Shown piece by piece: positions 26,633-36,402 of a stretch of DNA of 64,000 nt. This stretch comes from CBDDCQ01 sp965226285 (GTDB lineage: Bacteria > Bacteroidota > Bacteroidia > Flavobacteriales > Ichthyobacteriaceae). Within the stretch, counting starts at the first letter, position 1, and every line of letters starts with the position of its first letter. The translations under genes and the position numbers were made by a program. The stretch lies in contig CBDDCQ010000006.1 of the NCBI GenBank assembly GCA_965226285.1, positions 434,001-498,000 of the forward strand. The letters run 5' to 3'. The notes beneath the pieces are model-generated. The model was not told where the DNA came from and did no database searches. It was given only the letters and a program-made list of their open reading frames with translations.

Positions 26633-28195
26633 TTATGTGATAAATTCACAACGCAATAGTTCATCTATTTTTTTTATAAAAGATAAGTTATGATGTATTT
26701 TAAAATTGTTGTATAATTTTAGTATTTCATTGGTTTTATTAGGTTTTAAAATAGATAAGTCAAGCATTTTAGATTTATTTAGATCGTTAGGTTCAAATTT
26801 TTTTAATCCGTTCCCATATTCTCTTTGGTTATCGTTAAATATTTCTTTGGCAACATCTGTAAGTAAATAAGCAAACAACAAATCTATTGATATATTTGAA
26901 AGCAAATTTGAATCGTTAGGATAGACACAATGAAAGGTAGTAAGATTAGCAATATTGGCTTCATTACGAATAAATTTAATGCCAGTCCTATTAAAAACGG
27001 AAACCCAAATGGGTGCGGGTGCTCTATTTTCCAAAGCGTACCAAGGCTTTCTGTTTTTAGTTAAATATTTCTCGTTTATTTTTTTCTTTTCTCCTAAACG
27101 AATGTAATGTACTACTTTTTCATTATTAGTTTTTTGACCATTAAATAAAAAAGCAAGTGCATCTTTTTCTATAAGTTTTTTATAGTCGGCACTTGTAAAA
27201 AAAAAACCTTTTATATCTTTTGCTTTACAAATACAGGGCAATAAGTTTGCTATAGGGATCGCGTATTTTTGTGCTTTTGATTTTTTAAAAGTAAAATAAT
27301 CGTTTGCACCTGTTGCAATACCTCTCATCACTTTAGCATATGAGGAGAAAGGAACAAGATTTTTATATTTTTTTGAATTTTGGACTTGGTAATATTTTCG
27401 CCATTTAACCTCTGGGTCTAATTCTTTATGTTTAAAAGTGAAATCGTTCGTAGTATTAGGGTATAAACCAATGTATTTTTTTATGAGTTGTAAATCAGCT
27501 TTTGAATGAATAGTTGTTATATTTACTTTATCATTATGGTGGTCATTCGCTAAAAAAATAATAGATGCCGTAGTCATCGCACCATCAAATATATTTTCTT
27601 TAAAGTCAAAAATAAAAATTTGCCTTAGTGTTTTTGTGTTTAAAAGGTATTGCTTTACTAATTTTCCATAATCTGAATTTAAAAATTCAGATGGTATTAA
27701 ATAAGCTATTCTTCCATTTTTTTTTAATTGAAAAATAGATTTGAGTAAAAATAGCGTGTAAAGGTTTGTAAAACCGTTAAATTTAAAGTTTAATTTTTCT
27801 TCTACTTTTTTTAATATTGGTTTATTGTCATAGTCATGGAATTTTAAATAAGGTGGGTTACAAATAATACCGTCATATTTATTATGCCAATCGTTATACA
27901 TATAATCTTTAATGTGTAAGTTGACGTTTTTAAATGATTTAAAATGATTAGTTGCCTTATCAAAAATTGTTTCATCAATATCAAACCCTTTGATTTTTAG
28001 GTGTTTGTTTTTTTGTAAAAGTTTTCTTGAAAAAACACCTAACCCAAAGGCTGGTTCTAACACGGTTTTTAAAGACTTGCTACCAAGTAGCCAATCAGCC
28101 ATAAGGGCTGCAATGGGGGGAGGGGTGAAAAATTGAGCATATTTTTTTCGGTGTTTAATCGCCGTATTTTCAGTATATATTTTTTCTAACAACAT
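26633..28195 (-). CDS. Type II N6-adenine DNA methyltransferase
   Basis: A 520-aa gamma-class (TaqI/Eco57I-like) adenine methyltransferase. SAM motif at about 45-55 (VLEPAFGLGVF), IKGFDID, and catalytic NPPY at 113-116 (IICNPPYLKFHD). The C-terminal half is the target-recognition region (around YAKVMRGIATGANDYF). It protects host DNA from the endonuclease encoded immediately upstream (one base between the genes). The exact site is not readable from sequence. Confidence 0.9.
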   Translation of the reverse strand: MLLEKIYTENTAIKHRKKYAQFFTPPPIAALMADWLLGSKSLKTVLEPAFGLGVFSRKLLQKNKHLKIKGFDIDETIFDKATNHFKSFKNVNLHIKDYMYNDWHNKYDGIICNPPYLKFHDYDNKPILKKVEEKLNFKFNGFTNLYTLFLLKSIFQLKKNGRIAYLIPSEFLNSDYGKLVKQYLLNTKTLRQIFIFDFKENIFDGAMTTASIIFLANDHHNDKVNITTIHSKADLQLIKKYIGLYPNTTNDFTFKHKELDPEVKWRKYYQVQNSKKYKNLVPFSSYAKVMRGIATGANDYFTFKKSKAQKYAIPIANLLPCICKAKDIKGFFFTSADYKKLIEKDALAFLFNGQKTNNEKVVHYIRLGEKKKINEKYLTKNRKPWYALENRAPAPIWVSVFNRTGIKFIRNEANIANLTTFHCVYPNDSNLLSNISIDLLFAYLLTDVAKEIFNDNQREYGNGLKKFEPNDLNKSKMLDLSILKPNKTNEILKLYNNFKIHHNLSFIKKIDELLRCEFIT

Positions 28196-28196
28196 A

Positions 28197-29291
28197 TTAA
28201 AATTCTTCTATGTTTAATAAGTACTTTAAATTATCAATGTCTAAATAGGCGATACCTTTATTGAAAGTTACATAAAATAGCAATCGGCCTCTTCCCATTT
28301 CACGCCTAATACTTTTATGTTTAGGTTCTGTAATTTTATAAGCTACTTGATGCGTATGCCTTGTATTGATTTTGATGGTTGTTTTATTTTGGTTTTTTAT
28401 ATCTTTACTTATTTCATAGCATTCTCCTTCTTTATCTGCATTAGTCAAAAGAGATAAAATACTACCAAAAGAAATGCCAAAAGATTTATCAAAAAAAACT
28501 TGAAAATAATAATGAGGCACATTAAATATTTCTATCCATTTATAAACGACTTTTATATCTTCCACTTTGGGAGTTATGCTTAAGTAGTCTCTTTTTTGAA
28601 CTATCTTAATATGATCCTTTAATTCTTTGAATAACAATGTTAATTTTTGAAGTCTTTCTGTAGCATTCCAGCTAGGTCTTCGGAAAGCTATCGCATTGAT
28701 TGTTTCTTTTGTGATATTTTCTAGAATTGTTAAATAAGGTTTCTTGTTAGGATGTTTAAATTCTTCAGCGAAATCATTTATCAAAATATTTTTGATTTTT
28801 AGGGCTTCTTCCAAATGATAATGAGTTCGTTCTTGCATTTCGTTTTCATATTTATCAATCAGAAAAGCACTTGAACGAATTTCAAGACCTGCAACTGCTT
28901 TTTTTACGTATGCTGTTATTTTTGTATCTGCTATATTGCTTATATTAAAACCAAAATTTTTATCAAAATCTCTTTTTTTGAAAACTAACAAATCAGGACG
29001 TTTCCCAATCGTATCTAACTCATCTTGAAATTCATTATAGAATTTATCAAAACCTTTATCACCTGCAATTAAGTCATCTGATTTACCATAGCGTACTGCA
29101 ACATAATATTTTGAAGTTTCATTAATCGCTCTAAAAATCAAATCTTCTGCCCAATCTCCTTGTTCTTTATTAGTTATAAAATTTGAAGAGGCTTGTGTTG
29201 GTGGCGATGTCCTGTCTCTGGGCATCGTAAAATCAACTATGGATGCAGGTATATTTTTTGTAATTTGTCTTATTTGTTCAAAATAGTTCAT
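28197..29291 (-). CDS. Type II restriction endonuclease, probably AccI-like
   Basis: A 364-aa protein directly upstream of the adenine methyltransferase. A PD-(D/E)xK-type site is visible: PD at 99-100 (KRPDLLVF) and E137-x-R139 (GLEIRSS), with an upstream helix EQGDWAED supplying E49. The overall pattern recalls the AccI family (GT/MKAC cutters), but I cannot confirm the family or the site. It starts 30 bp after the TolC gene stop and has the same direction, so it may be read from the exporter operon. Confidence 0.75.
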   Translation of the reverse strand: MNYFEQIRQITKNIPASIVDFTMPRDRTSPPTQASSNFITNKEQGDWAEDLIFRAINETSKYYVAVRYGKSDDLIAGDKGFDKFYNEFQDELDTIGKRPDLLVFKKRDFDKNFGFNISNIADTKITAYVKKAVAGLEIRSSAFLIDKYENEMQERTHYHLEEALKIKNILINDFAEEFKHPNKKPYLTILENITKETINAIAFRRPSWNATERLQKLTLLFKELKDHIKIVQKRDYLSITPKVEDIKVVYKWIEIFNVPHYYFQVFFDKSFGISFGSILSLLTNADKEGECYEISKDIKNQNKTTIKINTRHTHQVAYKITEPKHKSIRREMGRGRLLFYVTFNKGIAYLDIDNLKYLLNIEEF

Positions 29292-29321
29292 ATAGTAAAG
29301 TTTATGAATATAATTTTTAAA

Positions 29322-30671
29322 TTATCTAATAGGTACACCAAAATAAAATTCTAAAACTTTTAGTTTAAATATGTAGTTATATTTATATTTAATCATTTCT
29401 ATTTGAGAATTTTCATATTTATTTTTGGCTTGATTAAACTCAAAAGAGTTCATCATGCCTATATTGAATTTATTCTGAGAGTATATAAAGGCTTGTTTTC
29501 TTGCAATGAATGTTTTATTTGCAGCTTCGTACGATTTTAAATTATTTTGGACTTCAATAAAAATTTGATATACCTTATCTTTTAGATTTATCTTTGTTTC
29601 TTCTAAATCTAATTTGGCTTGTTGTACTTCTTGTTGGTTTTTTTTAACATTTGAGCTTACTTGGAATTGATTGAATATAGGAATAGATAGGTTTAAGCTA
29701 AATGAATGACCTATATTGTTACTGAGTTGGTCTATAAAAATAGTTTCAAGAGAATTAGAATAATTAGTATTAAAACTGTAGGAAGCAGATATTGTTGGTA
29801 GGTGACCTGCTTTTGCTATTTTAAGGTTATTTTCTGCTATTTGTATCGCTATTTCAGAAGTTTTAATATCATTTTGGTTATAGAGTGCTTTTTGGTAAAT
29901 TTTTTCTGCAGTATAGTCTTTTATTTGAGGGATACTGATACTGGTATGGTAATCTAAGTCATCGATGTCAAATGTATTATAATCTTCTATCAATAGAAGA
30001 TTAGCAAGTGCTATTTTTGATATGATAAGTTTATTTTCATTTTGTACTATTTCTTGTTCTTTGCTGACTGTATTTGCTTCCATTTCTAATAGGTCTCCTT
30101 TGGGTTTAGAGCCATGTTCGATTAATTCTTTAGTTCTATTTAATTCTTCTATATTTAGGTTATATTGGTTTCTAACTGTTTTTAAAGTTTCTTTGTCAAA
30201 TAGTACCTGTAAAAAAGCATTTATTATTCGTAAAGTAATATTGTTTTTCATATTTTCTAATTGATATTGACTAGAAAGTATGGATAAGTTGGCGTTGTGT
30301 AATTGGTATAGATCTCTGAGTCCATTGAAAAGTACAATATTGGAATTAATTCCCATGCTCGAAGTTTGTAAAGTTTGGAGTTTTTTAATATTCGTTATAG
30401 GGTCTGTATTTAAACCAATATTCCAAGAGTGTCCAATAGATGAACTTAGACTAGGAATAAATTTTCCTATGGCAGTCTCTTTTTCAGTGTGAGCGACCTT
30501 AAATCTTAAATCTGCTTTTCGTATATTTATATTGTTTTCTAAAGCGTGTTCAATACAATCTTGCAATGTCCATTTTATTACTTGTGCGTAAGTAGAAAAT
30601 GAGGTACAAACGAGTAATATAAGAAATTTATTTTTTAGATTGATCGCGTTTAATATTTTATTTATTTCCAT
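29322..30671 (-). CDS. TolC-family outer membrane efflux protein
   Basis: A 449-aa protein with signal peptide (FLILLVCTSFSTYAQ) and two outer-membrane efflux repeats: WTLQDCIEHALENNINIRKADL at the N-terminus and the second repeat near NLKIAKAGHLPTISASYS. It forms the outer-membrane channel of the tripartite exporter whose adaptor and ABC genes lie just upstream (39 bp to the adaptor). Confidence 0.9.
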   Translation of the reverse strand: MEINKILNAINLKNKFLILLVCTSFSTYAQVIKWTLQDCIEHALENNINIRKADLRFKVAHTEKETAIGKFIPSLSSSIGHSWNIGLNTDPITNIKKLQTLQTSSMGINSNIVLFNGLRDLYQLHNANLSILSSQYQLENMKNNITLRIINAFLQVLFDKETLKTVRNQYNLNIEELNRTKELIEHGSKPKGDLLEMEANTVSKEQEIVQNENKLIISKIALANLLLIEDYNTFDIDDLDYHTSISIPQIKDYTAEKIYQKALYNQNDIKTSEIAIQIAENNLKIAKAGHLPTISASYSFNTNYSNSLETIFIDQLSNNIGHSFSLNLSIPIFNQFQVSSNVKKNQQEVQQAKLDLEETKINLKDKVYQIFIEVQNNLKSYEAANKTFIARKQAFIYSQNKFNIGMMNSFEFNQAKNKYENSQIEMIKYKYNYIFKLKVLEFYFGVPIR

Positions 30672-30710
30672 AATATTTTAATTTATTTTCATGGATGCTG
30701 TAATTCTTCT

Positions 30711-31796
30711 TTAGAGGGATTTGTTCCAAACTTTTATAGCGTCTTTTTCTTGAATACCTGAAATTACTTCTACATCTATACCATTTGAAATCCCTAATAC
30801 AATATTTTTTCGTTTAAATATTTGAGGCTTTATTTGTACCTCTACAAAAGGTTTTTGCCCATCGTATTGCACCAAGGACTCTTTTATGGCTAATATATTT
30901 GATTTTGTTTTTAATATTACTTCTGCATTCGCACTATAGCCTGCTCTTATATGGTCATTTTTCTTTAATTTCATAGATGCCTTTATCTTAAACATTACTA
31001 CACCATGAGCATCTGTTGCTTTAGGAGCAATAAAGTCTAAAGTAGCTTTAAATTTTTTAGATTCAATGGCTCCTATAGTTATATCTAATTCAGCTTTTTC
31101 TTTGAGTTTATCTACATCTGCTTCATCTATCTTGCCTTGAAAAATCATTTTGTTTAGATTTGCAATAATGGCTATGGTTGTACCTTCATTAAAGTTATTA
31201 CTCTCTATTACTTGATGTCCTTTTTTTATAGGTATTTCTAAAATGGTGCCAGATACTGTTGCCCTTACATTGGTATTGGCAAAGGATGAATTTTTAGCAG
31301 AACCTACTTTTATAATTCTAAGGTTATCCATTGCATTTTCAAGGTCATTTTTAGCTTTATTGTAATTGAGTTTAGCGTCATTAAATTCTTTAGCGGCAAT
31401 GATTTCCTTATCAAATAACTTTTTTACTCGTTCGTATTCCCATTTTGCATTTTTGAATTGGATTTTTGCATTTTTGAGTTGTCCTTTTGAAGTATTGAGA
31501 GATTGTTCACTAGGAACGACTTTTATTTTAGCAATTAAATCACCTGCTTTTACATAACTACCCTCTTTTACTAATATCCTTTCTATAATTCCTGATACTT
31601 GAGGTTTAATAGCAATTTCATCTTGTGGAATAACTTTTCCAGTGGCTACTATTTTTTGAGATATGGTAGTCTTAAAGGGGAGACTGACTTTAAATTCAGT
31701 AGGAGGAGTCTCATTTTTTTGTATAAAAAATAATAATACCCATACAAATAGGATAATAACTACTCCAATAATCAAAAATTTTATTTTTTTTCTCAT
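30711..31796 (-). CDS. HlyD/MacA-type periplasmic adaptor
   Basis: A 361-aa membrane-fusion protein: N-terminal helix (about 7-26), lipoyl halves (KPQVSGIIERILVKEGSYVKAGDLIAKI and VRATVSGTILEIPIKKGHQV), a coiled-coil hairpin between them (about 95-155), and beta-barrel and membrane-proximal domains. It links the MacB-like ABC permeases to the TolC protein. Its partner genes are contiguous on the same strand. Confidence 0.9.
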   Translation of the reverse strand: MRKKIKFLIIGVVIILFVWVLLFFIQKNETPPTEFKVSLPFKTTISQKIVATGKVIPQDEIAIKPQVSGIIERILVKEGSYVKAGDLIAKIKVVPSEQSLNTSKGQLKNAKIQFKNAKWEYERVKKLFDKEIIAAKEFNDAKLNYNKAKNDLENAMDNLRIIKVGSAKNSSFANTNVRATVSGTILEIPIKKGHQVIESNNFNEGTTIAIIANLNKMIFQGKIDEADVDKLKEKAELDITIGAIESKKFKATLDFIAPKATDAHGVVMFKIKASMKLKKNDHIRAGYSANAEVILKTKSNILAIKESLVQYDGQKPFVEVQIKPQIFKRKNIVLGISNGIDVEVISGIQEKDAIKVWNKSL

Positions 31797-31820
31797 GATA
31801 TTAAAATTAATATTATAAAT

Positions 31821-33062
31821 TTATTCTTCATTAAGTGCTACTATAGGGTTAATTTTGTTGGCTCTATTAGCAGGTATGAACCCAATAAGTATTCCTAATA
31901 CAGTAAGGAATATAAGAGCAATGAGTACTATGCTAATAGGTACTGATGCATTTAGTAATGCGGAATCATAGCCTTTACCATATATACTATCTATCACCAT
32001 CAATGTGATTCCACCACCTATAATACCTAATATTCCAGCAAATAAAGACAGTGTGACAGCTTCTAGTATAATTTGTTGTCTTATCATTTGAGTAGTAGCA
32101 CCTAAAGCTCTTTTGATACCAATTTCTTTGGTACGTTCTTTCACTGTAATAAGTAGAATATTACCAATGGCAAATATACCTGCAATAAGTGTAGCAATAC
32201 CTACAAACCATGTTAAAAATTGCATCCCTTTTAGAAATCCAATCTGTTTGTCATACCATTCATTTGCAGTAAAACTTGCAAAGGCAAATGTATCTTTGGG
32301 ATGTACATTATGTAAATTCTTTAATAGCGATTTTATATTTTTTTCAATTCGTACAATATTGTATCCTCGATTTACAGGAATTATCATGTCCTCTACTTTA
32401 TTTCCAGTATTAAAGACAAGTTGAAAAGTAGAAAGAGGAATGTGTATAGCTACATTTCCCAGGGTTATTTCTTTTGATCTTTTAAATATTCCAATTACTT
32501 TGAATCCTATTCCATTAATAAATATATTTTTACCTATCGAAATATGATCTTTTTCAAAGAGTTGTTTGTGTATTTGTTCACTAATTACTGCTACTTTTTT
32601 CTTTTTGGTTATATCAGATTGATTGATAAATCTGCCATAGAGTAAATCTCTTTTGTGTATTTTATCAAATACAGGGTACTCTCCGGATATTTTGTTTTTT
32701 ATAGATTTTAAATTCGTATGTATGTCAACAGATATGATACTTCGAGGGGCTACATATTTAATGCCATTAATTTCATTTTTTATATGTTCTATGTCTTCTA
32801 AAGTAAGTGAGATTGTTCTTCCTTTTTGAAAACCTTTGAAAGCCATGTTCGTAGATTGTCCCCATACGAAAATGCTATTGTTATCAAAATTTTCAAAAAG
32901 TTGCTTGAATCTATTTTCTGCGCCTTTGGCACTTCCGAGTAAGGTAACTAATAGGAATATTCCCCAAGTTACTCCTGTAATGGTCACAAATGTTCGCAAT
33001 TTATTCTTACGAATGCTCTCGTATATCTCTTGCCAAGTATCTTTTTCAAAAATAAATTTCAT
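31821..33062 (-). CDS. MacB-like ABC transporter permease, copy 1
   Basis: A 413-aa MacB/FtsX-type permease: first TM (LRTFVTITGVTWGIFLLVTLLG), a large periplasmic MacB_PCD domain, and three C-terminal TMs (FVGIATLIAGIFAIGNILLI, KERTKEIGIKRALGA, GILIGFIPANRANKINPIVAL). No ATPase domain; this is supplied by the gene at 34321. Its paralogue at 35145 is about 85-90% identical by eye. Confidence 0.9.
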   Translation of the reverse strand: MKFIFEKDTWQEIYESIRKNKLRTFVTITGVTWGIFLLVTLLGSAKGAENRFKQLFENFDNNSIFVWGQSTNMAFKGFQKGRTISLTLEDIEHIKNEINGIKYVAPRSIISVDIHTNLKSIKNKISGEYPVFDKIHKRDLLYGRFINQSDITKKKKVAVISEQIHKQLFEKDHISIGKNIFINGIGFKVIGIFKRSKEITLGNVAIHIPLSTFQLVFNTGNKVEDMIIPVNRGYNIVRIEKNIKSLLKNLHNVHPKDTFAFASFTANEWYDKQIGFLKGMQFLTWFVGIATLIAGIFAIGNILLITVKERTKEIGIKRALGATTQMIRQQIILEAVTLSLFAGILGIIGGGITLMVIDSIYGKGYDSALLNASVPISIVLIALIFLTVLGILIGFIPANRANKINPIVALNEE

Positions 33063-33079
33063 ATATCTACAAGTTTAAA

Positions 33080-34312
33080 TCAATCTGCATTAAGTGCTAT
33101 AATAGGTTTTATATGAGCAGCCCTTTTTGCTGGAAGATAGCCAGCGATACAGCCTGATATAATTAGCACGATTACAGCACCTAATACAGTAGAAATTTCT
33201 ATTTGGGGAGATGTAATAAAGTATTTCTCTAAACTATCTCCTATTAGGCTCAGGGTACCTGAACCGATTAGCATACCTATATACCCAGATAAGGAGGTTA
33301 CCAAAATAGTTTCTAATAGTATTAGAGAAGTAATATATTTGGGTTTGGCACCTAATACCTTTCTTATTCCTAATTCTTTTGTACGTTCTTTTACAGAGTA
33401 AACCATAATATTGCTAATGCCTATGATACTTGCTATAAGGGTTCCCAAGCCAATAAATAATATGATAAGACCTAGTACAGCGTTCATTGTATGAATCTTT
33501 TTTAAGGTTCCTATAGCATTCCAAGTATCTATAGCTCCGTTGTCTTTAGGAGATACATAGAAAATATCTTTCAGGTCTTTTTCTATTGAGTTTCTAAGAG
33601 CAAGAACTTGATTGTGATTCATGTCAGGGCTGTGTGCAATATACATCATATCGATGTAATCATTATTTTGATAAATATCTTGAGCTGTAGTATAAGGAAT
33701 GTATATCTTTCTGTTTTCACGGTCGTTATTTTTTTTATGATGCACTCCAATAACTTTAAAAGAAATACCTTGTATGTTGAGTTGTTTTCCTATGGGGTTT
33801 TTCTTTCCAAAAATATCTTCTTGTAATAATGTTCCAATTACAGCAACTTTTAACTTTTTATAGGTATCTGAATAGCTGAAAAAACGTCCAGAAGTAATCT
33901 CAAATTTTTTAATAAATTGAAAATTATCTTTTGTACCATAGATCATATAGTTATTATTTTTGTTAAAGTAAGATACGTTCATATTCATATTTTTATAAAT
34001 TCCACCGCTTGAGTGTTCTATTTTGCTATCATACTTTTGGTTTAAAAACTTAATGTGCTGATTTTTAAATTGTATTTTTCTGCCTGCTTTTCTACCTTTG
34101 TAGGGTTTAGAGGTTATACCAGAATAAACAAAGATAGTATTTATATTTGTCTCTCTAAATTCTTTGTTGAAGGTATTTTTTAGTCCCGTAGCGATCCCAA
34201 ATAAAATTGTAAAAACAAATACTCCAAAGACAACAGTAAATCCAGATAAAGTACTTCTTAACATATTTTTGCGGATACTTTGAAATATTTCTGTCCAGAT
34301 GTTAATTTTCAT
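33080..34312 (-). CDS. MacB-like ABC transporter permease, second subunit, copy 1
   Basis: A 410-aa FtsX-type permease with N-terminal TM (LRSTLSGFTVVFGVFVFTILFG), MacB_PCD periplasmic domain and C-terminal FtsX TMs (KERTKELGIRKVLGAKPKYI, GYLPAKRAAHIKPIIAL). It differs clearly from the other permease, so the transporter is probably a heterodimer. It is 8 bp downstream of the ATPase gene. The paralogue is at 36403. Confidence 0.9.
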   Translation of the reverse strand: MKINIWTEIFQSIRKNMLRSTLSGFTVVFGVFVFTILFGIATGLKNTFNKEFRETNINTIFVYSGITSKPYKGRKAGRKIQFKNQHIKFLNQKYDSKIEHSSGGIYKNMNMNVSYFNKNNNYMIYGTKDNFQFIKKFEITSGRFFSYSDTYKKLKVAVIGTLLQEDIFGKKNPIGKQLNIQGISFKVIGVHHKKNNDRENRKIYIPYTTAQDIYQNNDYIDMMYIAHSPDMNHNQVLALRNSIEKDLKDIFYVSPKDNGAIDTWNAIGTLKKIHTMNAVLGLIILFIGLGTLIASIIGISNIMVYSVKERTKELGIRKVLGAKPKYITSLILLETILVTSLSGYIGMLIGSGTLSLIGDSLEKYFITSPQIEISTVLGAVIVLIISGCIAGYLPAKRAAHIKPIIALNAD

Positions 34313-34320
34313 ATTTCTCC

Positions 34321-35004
34321 TTAATTGTTTAGTCTATGATCATGGGTAATGATGCCATCTTTTATGCTAACAATTCTATGAGTTTGTTTCGCAATATCTT
34401 GTTCGTGAGTGATTACTACTACTGTTATTTTTTCCGTTTCATGAATATTATGGAGTAATTTCATAATGGAGTTAGAAGTTTTTGAATCAAGAGCTCCAGT
34501 AGGTTCATCAGCTAAAATTATTCGTGGGTTGTTAACGAGTGCTCTGGCAATAGCTACCCTTTGTTTTTGTCCTCCAGATAGTTCGTTAGGTAAGTGTGAT
34601 GCCCAATTTTTTAATCCTACTTTGTCTAAATACTCTAGGGCTATCTTTTTGCGTTTTTTATGTTTGATACCATTGTAATATAGCGGTAAACATACATTTT
34701 CTAAAGCCGTTTTATAGGGAATCAAGTTAAATGATTGAAATACAAACCCTATAAATTTGTTCCTGAGTGTGGTAGCTTTATTTTCATTTAATTTCTCTAT
34801 GGGTAAGCCATTTAAAAAATATTCTCCTTTGTCATGGGTATCAAGTAGTCCCAATATGTTTAGCAAGGTAGATTTACCTGAACCTGAAGCACCCATAATA
34901 GATATAAAATCTCCTTTGGGAATATTTAAATTTAGCCCTTTGAGTACATGTAATACGTTACTATCGATAGAGTAGGATTTATGAAGATTTTTAATCTCAA
35001 TCAT
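34321..35004 (-). CDS. MacB/LolD-like ABC transporter ATPase
   Basis: A 227-aa nucleotide-binding subunit. Walker A at 38-46 (GASGSGKST), signature LSGGQKQRVAIARAL, Walker B ILADEPTGALD and switch VVITHEQD. It energises the two following permeases and the MacA/TolC-like pair. It is the first gene of the five-gene exporter operon. It is the only intact ATPase for two sets of permeases in this region. Confidence 0.93.
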   Translation of the reverse strand: MIEIKNLHKSYSIDSNVLHVLKGLNLNIPKGDFISIMGASGSGKSTLLNILGLLDTHDKGEYFLNGLPIEKLNENKATTLRNKFIGFVFQSFNLIPYKTALENVCLPLYYNGIKHKKRKKIALEYLDKVGLKNWASHLPNELSGGQKQRVAIARALVNNPRIILADEPTGALDSKTSNSIMKLLHNIHETEKITVVVITHEQDIAKQTHRIVSIKDGIITHDHRLNN

Positions 35005-35097
35005 ATTTATTTATGTTTTATAATTTAGTTATATACTATTAAGACGATTTAATAGAGATTTTGTCACAAGATTTTTAATATTTTAAACAATAATTCT

Positions 35098-35105
35098 CAA
35101 ATTTA
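35098..35105 (-). promoter_or_regulatory. -7 promoter box of the exporter operon
   Basis: The minus strand reads TAAATTTG about 94 bp before the ATPase start codon. No clear -33 box. Confidence 0.4.
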
Positions 35106-35144
35106 GTGTTTTTTTGAGCTGATATTAAAATTAATATTATAAGT

Positions 35145-36386
35145 TTATTCTTCATTAAGTGCTACTATAGGGTTAATTTTGGTGGCTCTATTAGCAGGTA
35201 TGAGCCCAATAAGTATTCCTAATACAGTAAGGAATATAAGAGCAATGAGTACTACGCTAATAGGTACTGATGCATTTAGTAATGCGGAATCATAGTCTTT
35301 ACTATATATACTATCTATCACCATCAATGTGATTCCACCACCTATAATACCTAATATTCCAGCAAATAAAGACAGTGTGACAGCTTCTAGTATAATTTGT
35401 TGCTTTATCATTTTAGCAGTAGCACCTAAAGCTCTTCTGATACCAATTTCTTTGGTACGTTCTTTCACTGTAATAAGCAGAATGTTACCAATGGCAAATA
35501 CACCTGCAATGAGTGTAGCAATACCTACAAACCATGTTAAAAATTGCATCCCTTTTAGAAACCCAGTGAGTTTGTCAAACTCTTTACCTAGATTAAAACT
35601 TCCAATGGCAAATGTATCTTTGGGATGTACATTATGTAAATTCTTTAGTAGTGATTTTATATTTTTTTCAATTCGTACAATATTGTATCCTCGATTTGCA
35701 GTAATCATCATCCACTGTACTTTATTTCCAGTATTAAAGACAAATTGAAAAGTAGAAAAAGGAATGTGTATAGCTACATTTCCCGCGCTTATTTTTTTTG
35801 GTCTTTTAAATATTCCAATTACTTTGAATCCTATTCCATTAATAAATATAGTTTTACCTATCGGAATATGATCTTTTTCAAAGAGTTGTTTGTATATTTT
35901 TTCACTAATTACTGCTACTTTTTTCTTTTTGGTTATATCAGATTGATTGATAAATCTGCCATAGAGTAAATTTTTTTTTTGTACTTTATCAAGTACAGGG
36001 TAATCTCCATATATTTGGTCTGTTGTAGATTTTAAATTCGTATGTATGTCAGCGGATATTTGACTTCGAGGGGCTATATATTTAATGCCATTATTTTCAT
36101 TTTTTATATGTTCTATGTCTTCTATAGTAAGTGAGATTGTTCTTCCTTTTTGAAAACCTTTGAAAGCCATGTTCGTAGATTGTCCCCACACGAAAATGCT
36201 ATTGGTAGCAAAATTTCCAAAAAGTTGATTGAATCTATTTTCTACGCCTTTGGCACTTCCGAGTAAGGTAACTAATAGGAATATTCCCCAAGTTACTCCT
36301 GTAATGGTCACAAATGTTCGCAATTTGTTCTTACGAATGCTCTCGTATATCTCTTGCCAAGTATCTTTTTCAAAAATAAATTTCAT
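35145..36386 (-). CDS. MacB-like ABC transporter permease, copy 2
   Basis: A 413-aa paralogue of the permease at 31821. The same TMs and ending (INPIVALNEE) are kept; most differences lie in the periplasmic domain (for example KISAGNVAIHIPFSTFQ, and GSFNLGKEFDKLTG in place of ASFTANEWYDKQIG). It is part of a duplicated ATPase-permease-permease block. Open and complete, so probably expressed, but without its own ATPase, adaptor or channel gene. Confidence 0.88.
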   Translation of the reverse strand: MKFIFEKDTWQEIYESIRKNKLRTFVTITGVTWGIFLLVTLLGSAKGVENRFNQLFGNFATNSIFVWGQSTNMAFKGFQKGRTISLTIEDIEHIKNENNGIKYIAPRSQISADIHTNLKSTTDQIYGDYPVLDKVQKKNLLYGRFINQSDITKKKKVAVISEKIYKQLFEKDHIPIGKTIFINGIGFKVIGIFKRPKKISAGNVAIHIPFSTFQFVFNTGNKVQWMMITANRGYNIVRIEKNIKSLLKNLHNVHPKDTFAIGSFNLGKEFDKLTGFLKGMQFLTWFVGIATLIAGVFAIGNILLITVKERTKEIGIRRALGATAKMIKQQIILEAVTLSLFAGILGIIGGGITLMVIDSIYSKDYDSALLNASVPISVVLIALIFLTVLGILIGLIPANRATKINPIVALNEE

Positions 36387-36402
36387 ATATCTACAAGTTA
36401 AA

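Noticed and set aside
35329..35969. Plus-strand frames of 139 and 74 residues opposite the permease copy 2
   Set aside because: Shadows of an intact FtsX/MacB-type permease; similar shadows occur opposite copy 1.
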